From positions 1-44,420 of the forward strand of contig CAZMFR010000008.1 in the NCBI GenBank assembly GCA_964565685.1: DNA of 44,420 bases. Reading direction: 5' to 3'. The number at the start of each line of letters is the position of its first letter. Position 1 is the stretch's first letter. Below are positions 7,807-15,285 of this stretch, piece by piece. Source of the DNA: JAGWNR01 sp964565685 (lineage in GTDB: Bacteria; Patescibacteriota; Minisyncoccia; Phycocordibacterales; PALSA-1337). The notes under the pieces were generated by a model, which saw nothing but the letters and a program-made list of their open reading frames with translations, was not told the origin of the DNA and did not search any database. Both the position numbers and the translations under genes were made by a program.

Positions 7807-7899
7807 GCCCCTTTGGCATCCTTTGTGTAGAAAGTTATTCACAGGGCAAGAATAAGTCTAAAGCATATGGTTCCGAGTCGAAAATCCTTTTGAATAACA

Positions 7900-9363
7900 T
7901 CAGCCGAGCAAGGCACGTGCCGCTCTGAGGCGCTTGATGGTTTCTTCCTTGCCAAGAATAGAGGCAGACAGGAACGGATCAGGAGATTTTTCTCGGCCGG
8001 TCAAGGCGAAGCGCATCGGCCAAAGAACGCTTCCTCGCCCTTTTTCCGAGGCATAAGGCCAAACGGATTTCTTGACCTCATCAGCTGAAAAATCGGCGAG
8101 CGGAGCCAAAAGATCGATTATTTTTTCAAGATGAACGGAAGCTGCGGCGGCCGTATCCCCTTTTCCTGGCAGTTTTTTAGGATCATAAGGTTCGAGCGCG
8201 CTGACAAATCCGAGCTCCCCTTCTCTATCGAACATTTCAATGATATCGCCGAATGTGTGAGCGCGATCGCGGATAATCGGCAGAGATTTCGATAAAAGCC
8301 GAAAGTCAAAAGTCCCGAGTCGAAGACCTTCATCTTTGCTTTTAAATATCTTTTCTAATCGTTCCAAGTATTCTTCATCGCTCAATTTTGCCATGTATTG
8401 CTTGTTCATCCAACGGAGCTTTTCCTCATCGAATGATCCGCCGGCTTTTTGGACTTTTGACAGGTCGAAGGCGGCGATTATCTCGGACATGCTCATGATC
8501 TCCTTGTCATGACCTGGATTCCAACCGATAAGGACGAGAAAGTTGAAGAAGGCCTGCGGCAGATATCCATCCTTGCGATATTCTAGGACGTCCTTTGCGC
8601 CATCGCGTTTGCCGAGCTTTTTGGTATGGTCTTCTCTCATTATCGGAGGCAAAGTAGCGAAGAATGGCGGTTTTATTCCGAGCGCGTCGTACATGCTGAG
8701 GAATTTCGGAGTGCTCGAGATGAATTCATCGCCGCGCAAGACGTGCGTTACGCCCATGGCCTGGTCATCGATGATATGTGCGAAATTGTATGTCGGATAG
8801 CCATCGCTTTTAATCAAAATGAAATCATCCAGAGCTTCTTCGCCGGCTTCTAGGTCGCCGCGGACAATATCATGCCAATGATATCTCTTTATCTCCGGAA
8901 CTTTGAAACGCAGGGGTTTTGTCCCGTCCCATCTATCGAAAGATCTTGGACGATGATCCCTGAATAGGAATGGTTTCTTTTCGGATTCTGCCTTTTGGCG
9001 AAAAATCGCGACTTCTTCTTCGCTATAAGGATCAGGATATGCCAGCCCTTTGTCTATAAGGATTTGGGCGACCTTCTTATAAGTATCGAGACGTTCGGAC
9101 TGTATGCACGAACCGAAAGGACCTGGCTTGTTCGGACCATAATCCCAGTCGATACCAATCCATGTGAGCGATTCGAGTATATGTTTGACGGAGCCGGCGA
9201 CCTCCCTAACCTTGTCTGTGTCTTCGATCCGCAGGATGAAAGTGCCTGCGTTTTTCTTTGCCCAAAGCCATGCAAAAATAGCCGTGCGAACGCCGCCAAT
9301 GTGCATAAAACCGGTTGGCGACGGAGCAAAGCGAGTGACGATCTTGGTCGGCGTCTTGTCCAT
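7900..9363 (-). CDS. gltX: glutamyl-tRNA synthetase
   Basis: Class I aminoacyl-tRNA synthetase that charges tRNA with glutamate using ATP. It is 487 aa, the normal length. The Rossmann fold starts with 'RFAPSPTGFMHIGG' (HIGH-type motif at 21-24) and the second signature is KLGKRDGA (249-256), in place of the KMSKS loop. The zinc-site region 'YPDPYSEEE' lacks cysteines. The anticodon-binding helical domain fills the C-terminus. Whether it is discriminating or also charges tRNA-Gln cannot be told here. The ATG lies 9 nt after an extended -10 box. A 20-bp segment at 8302-8321 matches an intergenic repeat at 17635-17654 in 19 positions. Confidence 0.97.
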   Translation of the reverse strand: MDKTPTKIVTRFAPSPTGFMHIGGVRTAIFAWLWAKKNAGTFILRIEDTDKVREVAGSVKHILESLTWIGIDWDYGPNKPGPFGSCIQSERLDTYKKVAQILIDKGLAYPDPYSEEEVAIFRQKAESEKKPFLFRDHRPRSFDRWDGTKPLRFKVPEIKRYHWHDIVRGDLEAGEEALDDFILIKSDGYPTYNFAHIIDDQAMGVTHVLRGDEFISSTPKFLSMYDALGIKPPFFATLPPIMREDHTKKLGKRDGAKDVLEYRKDGYLPQAFFNFLVLIGWNPGHDKEIMSMSEIIAAFDLSKVQKAGGSFDEEKLRWMNKQYMAKLSDEEYLERLEKIFKSKDEGLRLGTFDFRLLSKSLPIIRDRAHTFGDIIEMFDREGELGFVSALEPYDPKKLPGKGDTAAAASVHLEKIIDLLAPLADFSADEVKKSVWPYASEKGRGSVLWPMRFALTGREKSPDPFLSASILGKEETIKRLRAARALLG

Positions 9364-9372
9364 TATGGTAGA

Positions 9373-9381
9373 AGTATAGCA
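9373..9381 (-). promoter_or_regulatory. extended -10 promoter of gltX
   Basis: TGCTATACT on the minus strand, 9 nt before the ATG, so the mRNA would be leaderless or nearly so. Confidence 0.65.
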
Positions 9382-9472
9382 AAAATCGACCCCAAAGTCA
9401 TTTTGAGATCGATTTTTGAAATGAGTTTACTTCTTCGCCAAACAAATACTCGACCGCCGCTTATGGACTAGA

Positions 9473-9994
9473 CTAGCCCTTTGTTTCTGGAACATTGGCC
9501 AGAGCGTGGAAAGTCTCGATGATAGGATTGCCATGAGAATCGTTGATTATGGAGTCCTTTGTGATGTCGAACTTTTGATTTCCGACTACATCAGAATATA
9601 GCGACGCATAATACAATCCGCCATCGACCGTAGGCGAGGTCAAGGTGATCTTGCCAGGATTTATTCCTGCGGCAAAATATTGCGTGCCGATGACTGCGCC
9701 CGGAGTTCCGCCATTGTCTTTTTGAATGACGACGAAACCCGGATTGGCCAAGCGTACCGATGAGATATAGACAACGTTTCCAGGATATTGATCTGTGACG
9801 ATGACGCTGTTGGCCTCTGTTGAAGCCGGAACGCTAGAGGTGGTCGCGGTGCTCGTACCAAGCTCGTTCGATGACATCGAAGAGCTGTTTTTGCTGAATA
9901 GCCAATAGCCGAGTATGACGATAATGACGATTACGATGATCGTAACGATCCACTGCCAAGGTTTGATGCCTGTCGACGTATTTTCTGGTTGCAT
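9473..9994 (-). CDS. membrane-anchored protein with DUF7282-like domain
   Basis: Protein of 173 aa. After a short cytoplasmic tail, residues 12-33 (WQWIVTIIVIVIIVILGYWLF) form a signal anchor. A Ser/Thr-rich linker (35-65) leads to an extracytoplasmic domain of about 100 residues: 'GNVVYISSVRLANPGFVVIQKDNGGTPGAVIGT...LTSPTVDGGLYYASLYSDVVGNQKFDITKDSII', a pattern resembling the DUF7282 beta-sandwich of cell-surface proteins. The assignment is by eye. An extended -10 (TGGTACAAT) lies about 60 bp upstream. Confidence 0.7.
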   Translation of the reverse strand: MQPENTSTGIKPWQWIVTIIVIVIIVILGYWLFSKNSSSMSSNELGTSTATTSSVPASTEANSVIVTDQYPGNVVYISSVRLANPGFVVIQKDNGGTPGAVIGTQYFAAGINPGKITLTSPTVDGGLYYASLYSDVVGNQKFDITKDSIINDSHGNPIIETFHALANVPETKG

Positions 9995-10060
9995 TTTGTT
10001 TTGATTGAATTAAATTCTGATAATTCGACTTGTTAAGGATAATGCGAGTATTGTACCACT

Positions 10061-11200
10061 TTAATTTTCATGTTCAAGGGACAAGTCGAGGATAACTTCG
10101 GCGATCTTTGCGGCGGCCAATGGCTGTGCAAATCCATCTGCGCCAGCCGACATAAGCTCGCAAATATGGGGATTGCTAACGATTCTATCGATTTCGGCTA
10201 CGAGTATATGGGAAGTGAGGTTGTTTTCCTCGATTACGGTGGCGGCACCGGTACGCGCATAATCAAAGGCATTTCTAGTTTGATCATGGCTGACTGATTC
10301 CGGCAATGGAATGATGATGGACGGCTTCTTCCACAGGGCGATCTCGAAAATGCTCGAACCTGCTCTGGAAATGACCAGATTGGCGGCGCCGGCTGACATG
10401 CGCATGGCCAAGTCATTCAAATAGTCGAACGGATGGTAACGATAGCCGTATTGGTTGTTCTTTAAAGAGGTTTTGGCTATGTCCCTAACGTCATCTATAT
10501 TCTTTCTCCCGGTTTGATGGATGATCTGATATTTTTTTACAAGTTCAGGCAATGCTTCGAGGATGGTGTCGTTGATAGATTGGGCGCCTTGCGAGCCGCC
10601 GATAACCATGATGACCGGCGTATCATCCTCGAGATTCAGGAATTCATGCGCGCCATTGGTGAGCGGAACGGATACTTCTTTTCTGACCGGACTTCCGGTA
10701 AAAGCGATGACTGCCTTTTCTGATTGTTTTTTGTAATATTCAGCCGCTGAAGGATATGAGACGGCGATCTTCTTTGCGAACTTCCCTGCCCAGGCGTTCA
10801 CTCGACCCGGGCTAGAATCAGATTCATGTATGACGACCGGAATGCGCAGAATCCTGGCGGCAAAAAGAGCCGGGAAACTGCCGTAGCCACCCTTGCCAAA
10901 AACTATATCCGGATAGATGCTATACATCTTCATGATAGCTGTAAAGACGCCGGTCACAGTCTTGAATATATCGGTGAAATTCAATAGAGAAAAATATCGG
11001 CGGATCTTGCCGGCCGGGACATAGACGAACTCTATTTCATGATCGAATAGCGCCCTCGGGTTATAGCGGGACGGCGCCATGAAATATAGTTTCGGCTTTA
11101 GCAGTTTCTTTTCGGCGACTTTGTCTTCGATGGCTTCTGCCACAGCGATGATCGGATAAAAGTGTCCTCCTGTAGCGCCGCCTGTAAATAATATCTTCAT
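10061..11200 (-). CDS. murG: UDP-GlcNAc:lipid I N-acetylglucosaminyltransferase
   Basis: Adds GlcNAc to undecaprenyl-PP-MurNAc-pentapeptide (lipid I) on the inner face of the membrane, making lipid II. It is 379 aa, slightly longer than usual. GT-B fold: the N-terminal glycine loop ILFTGGATGGHFYP (residues 3-16) binds the acceptor; the second domain has GGSQGAQSIND and the UDP-GlcNAc site 'SRAGSSIFEIALWKKPSIIIPLPES'. The ATG is 6 nt after an extended -10 box. It is transcribed downstream of ftsW on the same strand, a usual partnership in division and cell-wall synthesis, though each gene has its own leaderless-type promoter. Confidence 0.95.
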   Translation of the reverse strand: MKILFTGGATGGHFYPIIAVAEAIEDKVAEKKLLKPKLYFMAPSRYNPRALFDHEIEFVYVPAGKIRRYFSLLNFTDIFKTVTGVFTAIMKMYSIYPDIVFGKGGYGSFPALFAARILRIPVVIHESDSSPGRVNAWAGKFAKKIAVSYPSAAEYYKKQSEKAVIAFTGSPVRKEVSVPLTNGAHEFLNLEDDTPVIMVIGGSQGAQSINDTILEALPELVKKYQIIHQTGRKNIDDVRDIAKTSLKNNQYGYRYHPFDYLNDLAMRMSAGAANLVISRAGSSIFEIALWKKPSIIIPLPESVSHDQTRNAFDYARTGAATVIEENNLTSHILVAEIDRIVSNPHICELMSAGADGFAQPLAAAKIAEVILDLSLEHEN

Positions 11201-11206
11201 GGAAAA

Positions 11207-11215
11207 AGTATAACA
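11207..11215 (-). promoter_or_regulatory. extended -10 promoter of murG, leaderless geometry
   Basis: TGTTATACT on the minus strand, exactly 6 nt before the ATG, so transcription would start at or next to the A of the start codon. Confidence 0.7.
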
Positions 11216-11315
11216 TTGTTGTCATCACAGCGAAAGCATATCTTTAATCTTAGAAAATAATACGGTAATTATGAGCCAATCATACGGTAGTCGCTTTCCT
11301 AAAAGGAAGCGCGCT

Positions 11316-12407
11316 TTATTTTGCGTATCTCGAGACATTCGCCACGATACCAGAAGCGGACAAAGCCAAGACTAGAGCGGTGCCGCCGTGAGAGACAAAA
11401 AGCAAAGGAATGCCGGATAGCGGAATGAGGCCGATTTCGGAAGCCATATTCATAAATGATTCAGTCACGACAAGAATGGCGATGCCGGAGACCAAAAGAC
11501 CGGCAAAAACATCCGGCGAGCGCGCGGCGATGCGCAAACATTTTATTGCGAATAATATAAAGAGGACGACCAAGATCGTGGCACCGAGAAAGCCGAATTC
11601 CTCGCCGGCCACTGCATAGATAGAATCGCCGACCGGCTCCGGCAGATAGCCGAATTTTTGTATGCTCTGGCCGTAACCGCGGCCGAATGCGCCGCCAGAG
11701 CCGACTGCGATCAGAGATTGTTGGAGCTGATAGCCGGCGCCTTGCGGATCGCTAGACGGATTGAGATAGGTCATGATGCGCTCGCGGGCATATGGCCGAA
11801 AATATGCCACCAAGACTACGACTGCGATGATAGCCAAGATGCCAAGTCCGATATGGCGCAGCTTTCCGCCAGCGATGATCAGCTGGCCGAGCCCAGTCGC
11901 AAAGATGATGGCGAAAGTATCAGTGTCGCGCTGTGAAAGCAAAAGAGCTCCGGTTATCGCCATAAGGACGAGAAAAGGCAAAAGACCTGATTTAAAATCG
12001 CTTATCTTTGCTTTTTTGTGCGCCAGCCAAGCGGCGAAATATATGATAAAAGCGATCTTCAAAAATTCAGACGGTTGAAAGCTGACCGAGCCCAACTCGA
12101 TCCATCGCGACGCGCCGCCATGAAAAAGCGACAGGTCTGGGATAAAAAGGACAAGGTTTAGCAAGATGGCGCCGATAAAAATAAAAAAAGCGCATCTGCG
12201 GAACAATCTATAGTCTATCTTTGAAAATATATAGAAAAAGAGCAAGCCGATGGCCAAGCCGATGGCCTGATTTGTGACGACTGATCTCGTTGTAGGCCCT
12301 GTTTGTGCCAATAGTCCAAGTGAAGCAGATGAGAAAATAAAAAAACCGGCAAAGGCGAGCACCAGCACTAGGATTAAATATGATTTTTCGATCGGAGCAC
12401 GGGTCAT
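11316..12407 (-). CDS. ftsW: FtsW/RodA/SpoVE-family lipid II polymerase
   Basis: SEDS-family glycosyltransferase that polymerises lipid II in the membrane, normally with a partner class B PBP. It is 363 aa with about ten membrane helices. Diagnostic stretches are 'GGASRWIELGSVSFQPSEFLK' (first external loop and helix), 'LLLSQRDTDTFAII' (the usual 'QPD' region reads QRD) and the C-terminal 'IPLSGIPLLFVSHGGTALV'. FtsW is preferred over RodA because of the neighbouring murG. The ATG lies 6 nt from an extended -10 box. Confidence 0.9.
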   Translation of the reverse strand: MTRAPIEKSYLILVLVLAFAGFFIFSSASLGLLAQTGPTTRSVVTNQAIGLAIGLLFFYIFSKIDYRLFRRCAFFIFIGAILLNLVLFIPDLSLFHGGASRWIELGSVSFQPSEFLKIAFIIYFAAWLAHKKAKISDFKSGLLPFLVLMAITGALLLSQRDTDTFAIIFATGLGQLIIAGGKLRHIGLGILAIIAVVVLVAYFRPYARERIMTYLNPSSDPQGAGYQLQQSLIAVGSGGAFGRGYGQSIQKFGYLPEPVGDSIYAVAGEEFGFLGATILVVLFILFAIKCLRIAARSPDVFAGLLVSGIAILVVTESFMNMASEIGLIPLSGIPLLFVSHGGTALVLALSASGIVANVSRYAK

Positions 12408-12413
12408 GCGTCT

Positions 12414-12422
12414 ATAATAACA
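12414..12422 (-). promoter_or_regulatory. extended -10 promoter of ftsW, leaderless geometry
   Basis: TGTTATTAT on the minus strand, 6 nt before the ATG. Confidence 0.65.
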
Positions 12423-12494
12423 TAAAATAATCTCTGGATTGCCAGATCGGTCTAATTTCTAGAAGTTATCAAAATAAAAAGAAAAATATTAAAA

Positions 12495-12650
12495 TTAAAG
12501 ACCGACAGCGTTGGTCGCTTTTGATCTTGCTCCACTCAACGCCGCTAATATAATAGACGCCAAAAGTCCAATGATAGAGATGACGACCAAAAGTTCGATG
12601 AGAGTAAAGCCACGATAAAAACACTGATTTGTTCCAATCTTTCTTGGCAT
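12495..12650 (-). CDS. very short type IV pilin-like protein, 51 aa
   Basis: Translation gives a basic leader (MPRKIGTNQCFYR) followed by the prepilin cleavage and methylation motif GFTLIELLVVISIIGLLASI, with Glu at position +5 after the Gly and a hydrophobic alpha1 helix. The protein then ends after ARSKATNAVGL, so the usual C-terminal globular domain is absent. Such prepilins are cleaved by PilD-type peptidases and assemble in type IV pili or competence pseudopili. The start lies 2 nt after the stop of the preceding small membrane gene, suggesting coupled translation. It could be a minor pilin or the stub of a longer gene. Confidence 0.75.
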   Translation of the reverse strand: MPRKIGTNQCFYRGFTLIELLVVISIIGLLASIILAALSGARSKATNAVGL

Positions 12651-12652
12651 CT

Positions 12653-12760
12653 TTATGAGAAAAATCTGATTATCATATACGTAGCTATGATATTGCCCAA
12701 AAAAGCCGAGATGAGGACAATATGTATGGACAAAGGCAATGACTGAGCATTTTTTTTCAT
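12653..12760 (-). CDS. tiny membrane protein, 35 aa
   Basis: Begins MKKNAQSLPLSIHIVL and ends IIATYMIIRFFS, so almost the whole protein is one membrane helix. Its ATG overlaps the stop of the upstream gene (ATGA, 12757-12760), a sign of translational coupling. The C-terminal half closely resembles the end of the upstream protein (IIATFMVIKYFL), so the two probably arose by duplication. The function is unknown; the gene lies between a paralogue and a pilin-like gene. Confidence 0.6.
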   Translation of the reverse strand: MKKNAQSLPLSIHIVLISAFLGNIIATYMIIRFFS

Positions 12761-12990
12761 AGAAAATATTTTATGACCATGAATGTCGCGATGATATCGA
12801 TGATAACCACCGCTACGAGGATCATTTGTGCCGATTGTTGCGACTTGGCCCAGCCGTGCCGTATCAACCAACCAGCCATGCCGGAACTTTCAGCAGACAC
12901 AGGGATCGACTGGCCAAAACTGGCCATAGGAGCTGGCCGACGCATAGCATCATTCTGAATATCAGCATCGAATTGTACGTCATCAGACAT
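12757..12990 (-). CDS. small single-span membrane protein, 77 aa
   Basis: The start is ATG 12990 (MSDDVQFDADIQNDAMRR). The N-terminal 50 residues are polar and acidic, and the C-terminus is a membrane helix (about 54-77, AQMILVAVVIIDIIATFMVIKYFL), so it should be tail-anchored. It overlaps the next small gene by 4 bp and its tail resembles that protein. The three genes 12495-12990 form one compact minus-strand unit with a pilin. The segment upstream (13002-13066) is an AAAGTT/AACTTT imperfect hairpin. Confidence 0.65.
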   Translation of the reverse strand: MSDDVQFDADIQNDAMRRPAPMASFGQSIPVSAESSGMAGWLIRHGWAKSQQSAQMILVAVVIIDIIATFMVIKYFL

Positions 12991-13001
12991 GTGGATAAAG
13001 T

Positions 13002-13066
13002 TAAAGTTCAAAAGACAAAAATCAAAAGTTTTAAGGATATCTTTTTTAACTTTAGATTTTCGAACT
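13002..13066. repeat. AAAGTT/AACTTT imperfect palindrome
   Basis: A/T-rich spacer with nested complementary words (AAAGTTC...GAACTTT and AAAAGTT...AACTTT). It resembles other spacers of this window at 17635, 21457, 21990, 22578 and 25038. Confidence 0.5.
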
Positions 13067-13108
13067 TTTTACTCATATAAATTATAATCATTTTTTCGAC
13101 AAAAACAA

Positions 13109-13999
13109 CTACATCATATTAAAAACTCTGAGTTTTTGTATGACGACCGCCCGCATGGCCAATTTGGCTGGTTTCATGTATTTATAAGGGGCTACTTGAT
13201 CAGGATCTTCTGACAGAGATCTCACAAGACCGGTACGATATGCCACGCGCAATTCTGTATTGACGTGTACGATAGATATGCCTGCTTTTATGGCTTTCTT
13301 GACCAGATCATCCCCTTGACCTGAACCGCCGTGGAGCACGAGCGGCAGACTGGTCGCTCCACTGATCTCGCTTATCCTCTCCGCATCTATTTTTTTAGCC
13401 GCCAGAGTAGCCGCCATACCTGCTTCTAGCAAGCCGTGGAAATTCCCCACGGCTGGGGCGAGCATGTCTATGCCGGTCTCCGCGGCAAAACGCTTTGCGT
13501 CAATAGGAGAAGTCAATTGAACTCCATCCGGTTTTGCCGATAGCACCTGCGATGATTGTCCTATATAGCCCAGCTCGCCTTCGACCAATATGCTCTGCCC
13601 CGAAGCGGATCTATGTTTTCTAGCATATTCCACGCATTTTTTTGTGGTAGCGATATTCTCCTCTAACGGCAATTTGGCTCCATCGAATATGACGGCGTCA
13701 AATCCGGCGTCTACAACCTCTGTCACCCTCTCCAGAGAATACGTGTGGTCGGCATTTATGAAGATCGGTTGATTTCTGTCTTCGCGTATGCTTTTGATGA
13801 TAGCCGCCGCTTGGCGCACACCGATATAATCGCGCTCGCCTTCTGATACGCCGATTATGACAGGCACCTTCAATTCTGCCGCCGCGTCAGCCACAGCCCA
13901 AATGCCATCAATGGTAGAGACGTTGAAATGACCGATGGCGATGCCGGATTTTATCGCTTCTGAAACATATTCGCGCAATGATCTCATATTGGATCTCAT
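13109..13999 (-). CDS. fba: class II fructose-bisphosphate aldolase
   Basis: Zinc-dependent aldolase of glycolysis and gluconeogenesis, joining or splitting fructose-1,6-bisphosphate, DHAP and glyceraldehyde-3-phosphate. From ATG 13999 it has 296 aa. Family marks in order: 'GIAIGHFNVSTIDG', metal site 'INADHTYSLERV', 'LVEGELGYIGQ', 'PAVGNFHGL' and 'LVLHGGSGQGDD' plus the phosphate loop 'IVHVNTELRVA'. The frame also has ATGs at 14029, 14020 and 13987. 13999 is favoured because a TATAAT (14009-14014) ends 9 nt before it; 13987 is the next best. It lies 42 bp after the transketolase C-terminal gene on the same strand. Confidence 0.9.
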   Translation of the reverse strand: MRSNMRSLREYVSEAIKSGIAIGHFNVSTIDGIWAVADAAAELKVPVIIGVSEGERDYIGVRQAAAIIKSIREDRNQPIFINADHTYSLERVTEVVDAGFDAVIFDGAKLPLEENIATTKKCVEYARKHRSASGQSILVEGELGYIGQSSQVLSAKPDGVQLTSPIDAKRFAAETGIDMLAPAVGNFHGLLEAGMAATLAAKKIDAERISEISGATSLPLVLHGGSGQGDDLVKKAIKAGISIVHVNTELRVAYRTGLVRSLSEDPDQVAPYKYMKPAKLAMRAVVIQKLRVFNMM

Positions 14000-14008
14000 A
14001 CGGCATGT

Positions 14009-14014
14009 ATTATA
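14009..14014 (-). promoter_or_regulatory. -10 box of the aldolase gene
   Basis: TATAAT on the minus strand, 9 nt before the ATG at 13999. Confidence 0.5.
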
Positions 14015-14041
14015 CAACATAGACCTCATAATAAGTATCCG

Positions 14042-15040
14042 TCATTTCTTCCTTATCAGGACTTTTTTAACGGCCGCATATATATCATTCTCCCCCATTC
14101 TGTACAGCTCGATCAGTTCTTCGGAGGTGCCGCTCTGACCAAAGAGGTCGCGGATGCCGACGAATTCGATCGGTACTGGAAAATTCGCTGACAGACATTC
14201 GGCTACTGCACTGCCCATGCCGCCGAATATCTGGTGCTCCTCTACTGTGACTATGGCGCCCGATTCGTGTGCGAGATGGATGACGGCTTCCTCATCGAGC
14301 GGCTTGATCGTGGCGAGGTTTATCACTGCGGATGGTAGACCTTCAGCTTCAAGCTTTTTTGCAACGAGTAAGGATTTATACAGCAAGTGACCTGTGGCGA
14401 TGATGCCGACTGCCGGCCTCTTTCCGCTTGCCCTAAAATATTCTTGGGCCTTGCCTATTTCAAAAGGCGTTTCGGCAGTAGTGATGATTGGCGTTTTTTG
14501 GCGAGAGAGACGCATATATGTCGGGTCTTTTGTGCGTGCCATGGCTATTGTGGCCTTTTTTGCCTCGATGGCGTCGCATGGAGAGATGACAGCCATGCGC
14601 GGAATGACGCGAGTGATGGCGATATCTTCGATCGCCTGATGCGAGCCGCCGTCTGGACCGACGGAAACGCCGACATGAGAGCCGATGATTTTGACCGGCA
14701 CGTTGTTATAAGCGATGGTCGTGCGTATCTGTTCCCAATTTCTGCCAGGCGAAAAGACAGCGAACGAGCCGATAAAAGGGATCTTGCCCATGTGCGCCAT
14801 GCCGCTGGCCACTGTAGCCAGATTTTGTTCTGCTACGCCTACCTCGATGAATCTGTCCGGATATTTTTTCTTGAACAGATCCATTCGCGTCGATTCATCC
14901 AGATCGGCGCAAAGAGCTACGACGTTCTCGTCGCTGTCAGCGGCGATGACGAGACCCTCGCCGAAACCTTGACGGATGGGGATTTGCTCGACACCGCGGT
15001 CAAAGAGCCGCGGGTTGAGTTTTAGGTTTGGGTTGAGCAT
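14042..15040 (-). CDS. transketolase, C-terminal subunit
   Basis: Carries the pyrimidine-binding and C-terminal domains of transketolase (332 aa). The catalytic glutamate that activates thiamine diphosphate lies in 'FIEVGVAEQNLA'; 'GSHVGVSVGPDGGSHQAIEDIA' and 'VEEHQIFGGMGSAVAE' are typical. With the N-terminal subunit at 15286-16140 it should form the two-gene transketolase of the non-oxidative pentose phosphate pathway. The two halves are separated by 245 bp of palindromes and the C-terminal gene has its own extended -10 box 6 nt before the ATG. Confidence 0.93.
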   Translation of the reverse strand: MLNPNLKLNPRLFDRGVEQIPIRQGFGEGLVIAADSDENVVALCADLDESTRMDLFKKKYPDRFIEVGVAEQNLATVASGMAHMGKIPFIGSFAVFSPGRNWEQIRTTIAYNNVPVKIIGSHVGVSVGPDGGSHQAIEDIAITRVIPRMAVISPCDAIEAKKATIAMARTKDPTYMRLSRQKTPIITTAETPFEIGKAQEYFRASGKRPAVGIIATGHLLYKSLLVAKKLEAEGLPSAVINLATIKPLDEEAVIHLAHESGAIVTVEEHQIFGGMGSAVAECLSANFPVPIEFVGIRDLFGQSGTSEELIELYRMGENDIYAAVKKVLIRKK

Positions 15041-15046
15041 AGATAA

Positions 15047-15055
15047 AGTATAACA
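15047..15055 (-). promoter_or_regulatory. extended -10 promoter of the transketolase C-terminal gene
   Basis: TGTTATACT on the minus strand, exactly 6 nt before the ATG at 15040. Confidence 0.7.
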
Positions 15056-15084
15056 TGCTCACAAAAAGACTTTTGCACAATTTT

Positions 15085-15105
15085 GTCCAAGGGTAGCCCT
15101 TGGAC
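15085..15105. repeat. 21-bp palindrome, copy 1
   Basis: Arms GTCCAAGGG and CCCTTGGAC around TAG. Identical to 31459-31479, and identical to 33336-33356 read on the other strand. Here it lies 29 bp upstream of the -10 box of the transketolase C-terminal gene. Confidence 0.9.
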
Positions 15106-15110
15106 TGGGA

Positions 15111-15142
15111 CATATACCCCGCGGCTTGCCGCTGGGTATATG
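15111..15142. repeat. 32-bp hairpin
   Basis: Arms CATATACCC-C-GCGGC and GCCGC-T-GGGTATATG with a TT loop; 14 of 15 positions pair. Confidence 0.8.
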
Positions 15143-15154
15143 ATTTCCGTCTTT

Positions 15155-15187
15155 AAATTATTGGATTAAAATTTAATCCAATAATTT
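15155..15187. repeat. 33-bp AT-rich palindrome, copy 1
   Basis: Perfect 16-bp arms AAATTATTGGATTAAA and TTTAATCCAATAATTT around one A. Related copies are at 20665-20693 and 32242-32270. Confidence 0.85.
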
Positions 15188-15285
15188 TAGGGCAACAAAG
15201 GCATGATTGACCATCTCTATCCCAGATATATTTTTTCCGCTTCGGCTAATACCTGTTTCATATATTAGTGCCTGGTTTTTTATGG

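Larger units (their letters stand above)
15041..15285. other. palindrome-rich gap between transketolase halves
   Basis: Non-coding 245 bp holding the tktC-half promoter (15047-15055) and three consecutive palindromes at 15085-15105, 15111-15142 and 15155-15187. None is followed on the minus strand by a good T-run. Confidence 0.7.

Noticed and set aside
8995..9471. 158-codon plus-strand frame opposite gltX
   Set aside because: Antisense of conserved GluRS sequence with no promoter or ribosome site; a shadow.
14387..15025. 212-codon plus-strand frame opposite the transketolase C-terminal gene
   Set aside because: Composition is rich in Arg, Asp and Cys and mirrors the coding strand; the sense protein is clearly transketolase.
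15041..15285. CRISPR-like repeat array in the palindrome-rich gap
   Set aside because: The three palindromes are different from each other and there are no regularly spaced identical units; no cas gene except a lone Cas4/RecB-like protein far away.
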